A stretch of 7,341 nt of DNA, from positions 1 to 7,341 of the forward strand of contig CALDFO010000600.1 of assembly GCA_937942205.1 (NCBI GenBank), read 5' to 3'. Shown piece after piece: positions 5,673 through 7,341 of the stretch. Source of the stretch: an uncultured Alphaproteobacteria bacterium (GTDB lineage: Bacteria > Pseudomonadota > Alphaproteobacteria > Micropepsales > Micropepsaceae). Both the position numbers and the translations under genes were made by a program. Numbering within the stretch: the first letter of the stretch is position 1; each line of letters begins with the position of its first letter. The notes below the pieces were generated by a model that searched no databases, was not told where the DNA came from, and saw only the letters and a program-made list of their open reading frames with translations.

Positions 5673-6712
5673 GCGCGGGCGCAGCGGTCGGGCGCGAACC
5701 CGGTCACCAGCGCCGCCAGGGTTTCGCCCGGCGGACGGGGCGCGGCGCAGACATCCTCCAGCGCCGCCGCCAGCGCGGCGGGATCGCGCGACGGCACGAT
5801 ACGGCCCGCCTCGCGCGCCGTCATGATCTCGCGCAGCAGGTGCGAGCAGTCGGTGGCCACCACCGGCGTGCCCAGCGCCAGCGCCTCCACCGCCACCGCC
5901 GGTCCGCCCTCATAGCGCGAGGTCACCAGCAGGGCCGAGGCCCGCGCCAGATAGGGCGCGATATCGGCGACATAACCGGGAAAATCGAGGTGGCCGCCCA
6001 AATCCGCCGCCGCTTTTTCCACCAGCGGGCGCTGGCCGCCATCGCCCAGGATGGTCAGACGCGCCGGGCCCCGCGCCAGCAGCACGCGGAACGCCGCCAG
6101 CGCCAGCGCCACATCCTTCTGCGCTTCCAGCCGCCCCACCCAGAGGATGTTGCGGATCTCCGGCCGATGCGGACCGGCAGGCGCCGCGCCCACCTGCATC
6201 GGATCGTAAAGGGTGGCGACCCGGGCCTGCGGCGCCAGCGCCGCCACATCCCGCGCCAGTCCGCCATTCATGGCGGCGAAGCCGTCCACGGCGCGGGCGA
6301 ACCAGCGAAACAGCGGCGCCACCGGGATCGCGGCGCAGCCCTGCGGCAGCGGCGGGTTCGACACCTTGCACACAATGACCGGATGCGGATCGGCGCGGCG
6401 CAGGCCGCGCGCCAGCGGCAGATGGAAATTGCCCGGCAGGAAGATCACATCCGGTTTCAGCGCCGGAAGATGCCGCCCCATCGCCGCCCCCAGCCGCGGG
6501 CGCGACAGCAGCCCACGCCGGAGCGGCGGATCGAGCGGCATCACCGGCACACGGGGATCCACCGCATCGCGCAAACCGCCCGTCTCCGCGCCGCACAGGA
6601 TGGTGACGGCGTGGCCCGCCGCCGCCCAGCGCGCGGCAAGATCGAGCGCCACCCGTTCGGTGCCGCCGCGATGAAAGTCATGCAGGCAGATCAGGATGCG
6701 CCGGGCGGTCAT
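5615..6712 (-). CDS. GT4-family glycosyltransferase (minus-strand cluster)
   Basis: This 365-residue GT-B glycosyltransferase starts ILICLHDFHRGGTERVALDL (6-25), the glycine-rich loop and helix typical of GT4 enzymes that act on lipid-linked or polysaccharide acceptors. The donor domain shows LWVGRLEAQKD (190-200), ILGDGGQR (221-228), DFPGYVADIAPYLARA (243-258) and the EX7E motif E268/E276 in YEGGPAVAVEALALGTPVV. A segment near 126-146 (CAAIPVAPLFRWFARAVDGFA) is amphipathic and could touch the membrane. The ATG overlaps the stop of the upstream membrane-protein gene by 4 nt (ATGA), with only a weak Shine-Dalgarno, so it is probably the distal gene of a coupled operon entering from the right edge. 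Its stop lies inside the convergent plus-strand glycosyltransferase gene. Sugar and acceptor cannot be read from sequence. Confidence 0.88.
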   Translation of the reverse strand: MTARRILICLHDFHRGGTERVALDLAARWAAAGHAVTILCGAETGGLRDAVDPRVPVMPLDPPLRRGLLSRPRLGAAMGRHLPALKPDVIFLPGNFHLPLARGLRRADPHPVIVCKVSNPPLPQGCAAIPVAPLFRWFARAVDGFAAMNGGLARDVAALAPQARVATLYDPMQVGAAPAGPHRPEIRNILWVGRLEAQKDVALALAAFRVLLARGPARLTILGDGGQRPLVEKAAADLGGHLDFPGYVADIAPYLARASALLVTSRYEGGPAVAVEALALGTPVVATDCSHLLREIMTAREAGRIVPSRDPAALAAALEDVCAAPRPPGETLAALVTGFAPDRCARAYLDWFDALAAARSAATRS

Positions 6713-7341
6713 GGCGCACGCTCGAAGATTCGCACCGTCTCGTTGAGGCTTTCATGGATATGAACCTCATCCCAAAAGGCGCGGCGCGGCGCGGCGGCAT
6801 AGACCTGCCGGTAAGGCGTGCGGCCCGCATACAGCGCGGCGAAATAGGCGCGCGCGCCGGTTTCCGCGAACCAGCCCTTCTGGTTTTCGGGATGGACCCG
6901 GCCTGGCCCGGGTTGGGTGTCCGCCGCCAGATAGCGCCGCGCCCAGCGGTCGGCCACCAGGATATAGCGCGGCCGGCGCTGCTCCACCGCCTCGAAGGGC
7001 GCAAGAACCTCCATGACATTCGGCAGCGGATTGCGGACCTTCAGCGCGCCCTGCCCGACGCGGGAGACGCGGGCCTGTTCGGGAAAGCGGGGCAGATAGA
7101 AATTCTGGCCATAGGTTTCGATGCTGCCGCCCGGCCGGATATGTGCGCGCATCCAGGCCTCCGCATCGTAACGCGGATCGTTGCCCATCGCCGCCGGGAC
7201 CGCGGCGCAGGCATAGGCCGCGAACAGCGCCAGCACCGCCAGCGCCGCCTGCACGGATCGCCACGCAGGGGCGGGCCGCCGCGCCAGGGCGAATTCCAGC
7301 AGCCGGGCGGCGGCGATGCCGACATAGACGGATGCGAATAC
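6709..7341 (-). CDS. C-terminal part of a polytopic membrane protein, probable GT-C-like glycosyltransferase
   Basis: The frame is open to the window edge and gives 210 residues of a longer protein, so the true start is outside. An internal GTG at 7254 could be mistaken for a start, but the 29 upstream codons continue a membrane-protein sequence. Hydrophobic segments cover fragment residues about 1-20 and 31-49, joined by a short basic loop (ARRPAPAWR). The remainder is soluble and probably periplasmic: NDPRYDAEAWMRAHIRPGG, then ETYGQNFYLPRFP, NPLPNVMEV and RRPRYILVADRWARRYL. This arrangement of final membrane helices plus a small globular tail with a DxRY...AW..A...PG motif is what I recall from ArnT/PMT-like (GT39-type) membrane glycosyltransferases, which use polyprenyl-phosphate sugars. 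The catalytic N-terminal loop is not in the window, so that assignment is tentative. It overlaps the next gene by ATGA. Confidence 0.7.
   Translation of the reverse strand, partial: VFASVYVGIAAARLLEFALARRPAPAWRSVQAALAVLALFAAYACAAVPAAMGNDPRYDAEAWMRAHIRPGGSIETYGQNFYLPRFPEQARVSRVGQGALKVRNPLPNVMEVLAPFEAVEQRRPRYILVADRWARRYLAADTQPGPGRVHPENQKGWFAETGARAYFAALYAGRTPYRQVYAAAPRRAFWDEVHIHESLNETVRIFERAP

Noticed and set aside
7041..7254. Treating the GTG at 7254 as the start of a 181-residue protein
   Set aside because: The frame continues open to the window edge with a plausible membrane segment upstream, so this is an internal codon of a longer gene.

Overview
The window is very GC-rich and densely coded, with strong G/C preference at third codon positions. 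The best relatives I can name (LptB/LptF-type transporter parts, an RkpG-like alpha-oxoamine synthase, GT4 glycosyltransferases) suggest a Gram-negative proteobacterium, probably an alphaproteobacterium. The genus cannot be fixed from this sequence. No RNA gene, mobile element or CRISPR array was seen.

Layout: (1) 1-1610, minus strand: an LptB-like ABC ATPase followed with a 1-nt TGATG overlap by an LptF/LptG-family permease that runs off the left edge. (2) 1611-2035: a 425-bp divergent intergenic region with a 9-bp inverted repeat and short direct repeats, followed by a good ribosome binding site. (3) 2036-5672, plus strand: a tight three-gene operon of a PLP-dependent alpha-oxoamine synthase and two GT4 glycosyltransferases. 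Both junctions are GTGA start/stop overlaps. (4) 5615-7341, minus strand: a membrane protein entering from the right edge, probably the C-terminal part of a GT-C-like glycosyltransferase, coupled by an ATGA overlap to a third GT4 glycosyltransferase. The last gene's 3' end overlaps the plus operon by 58 bp, tail to tail.

Taken together, this looks like a locus for making and exporting a glycosylated lipid or surface glycan. The oxoamine synthase would condense an amino acid with an acyl thioester, as serine palmitoyltransferase and its relatives do. The GT4 enzymes would add sugars at the cytoplasmic face. The divergent LptB/LptF-like pair could extract the product from the inner membrane toward the cell envelope. 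That functional link is inference. It rests on adjacency and on the ATPase and permease being divergent from housekeeping LptB and LptF and lying outside the usual lptA-lptB-rpoN and lptF-lptG settings.
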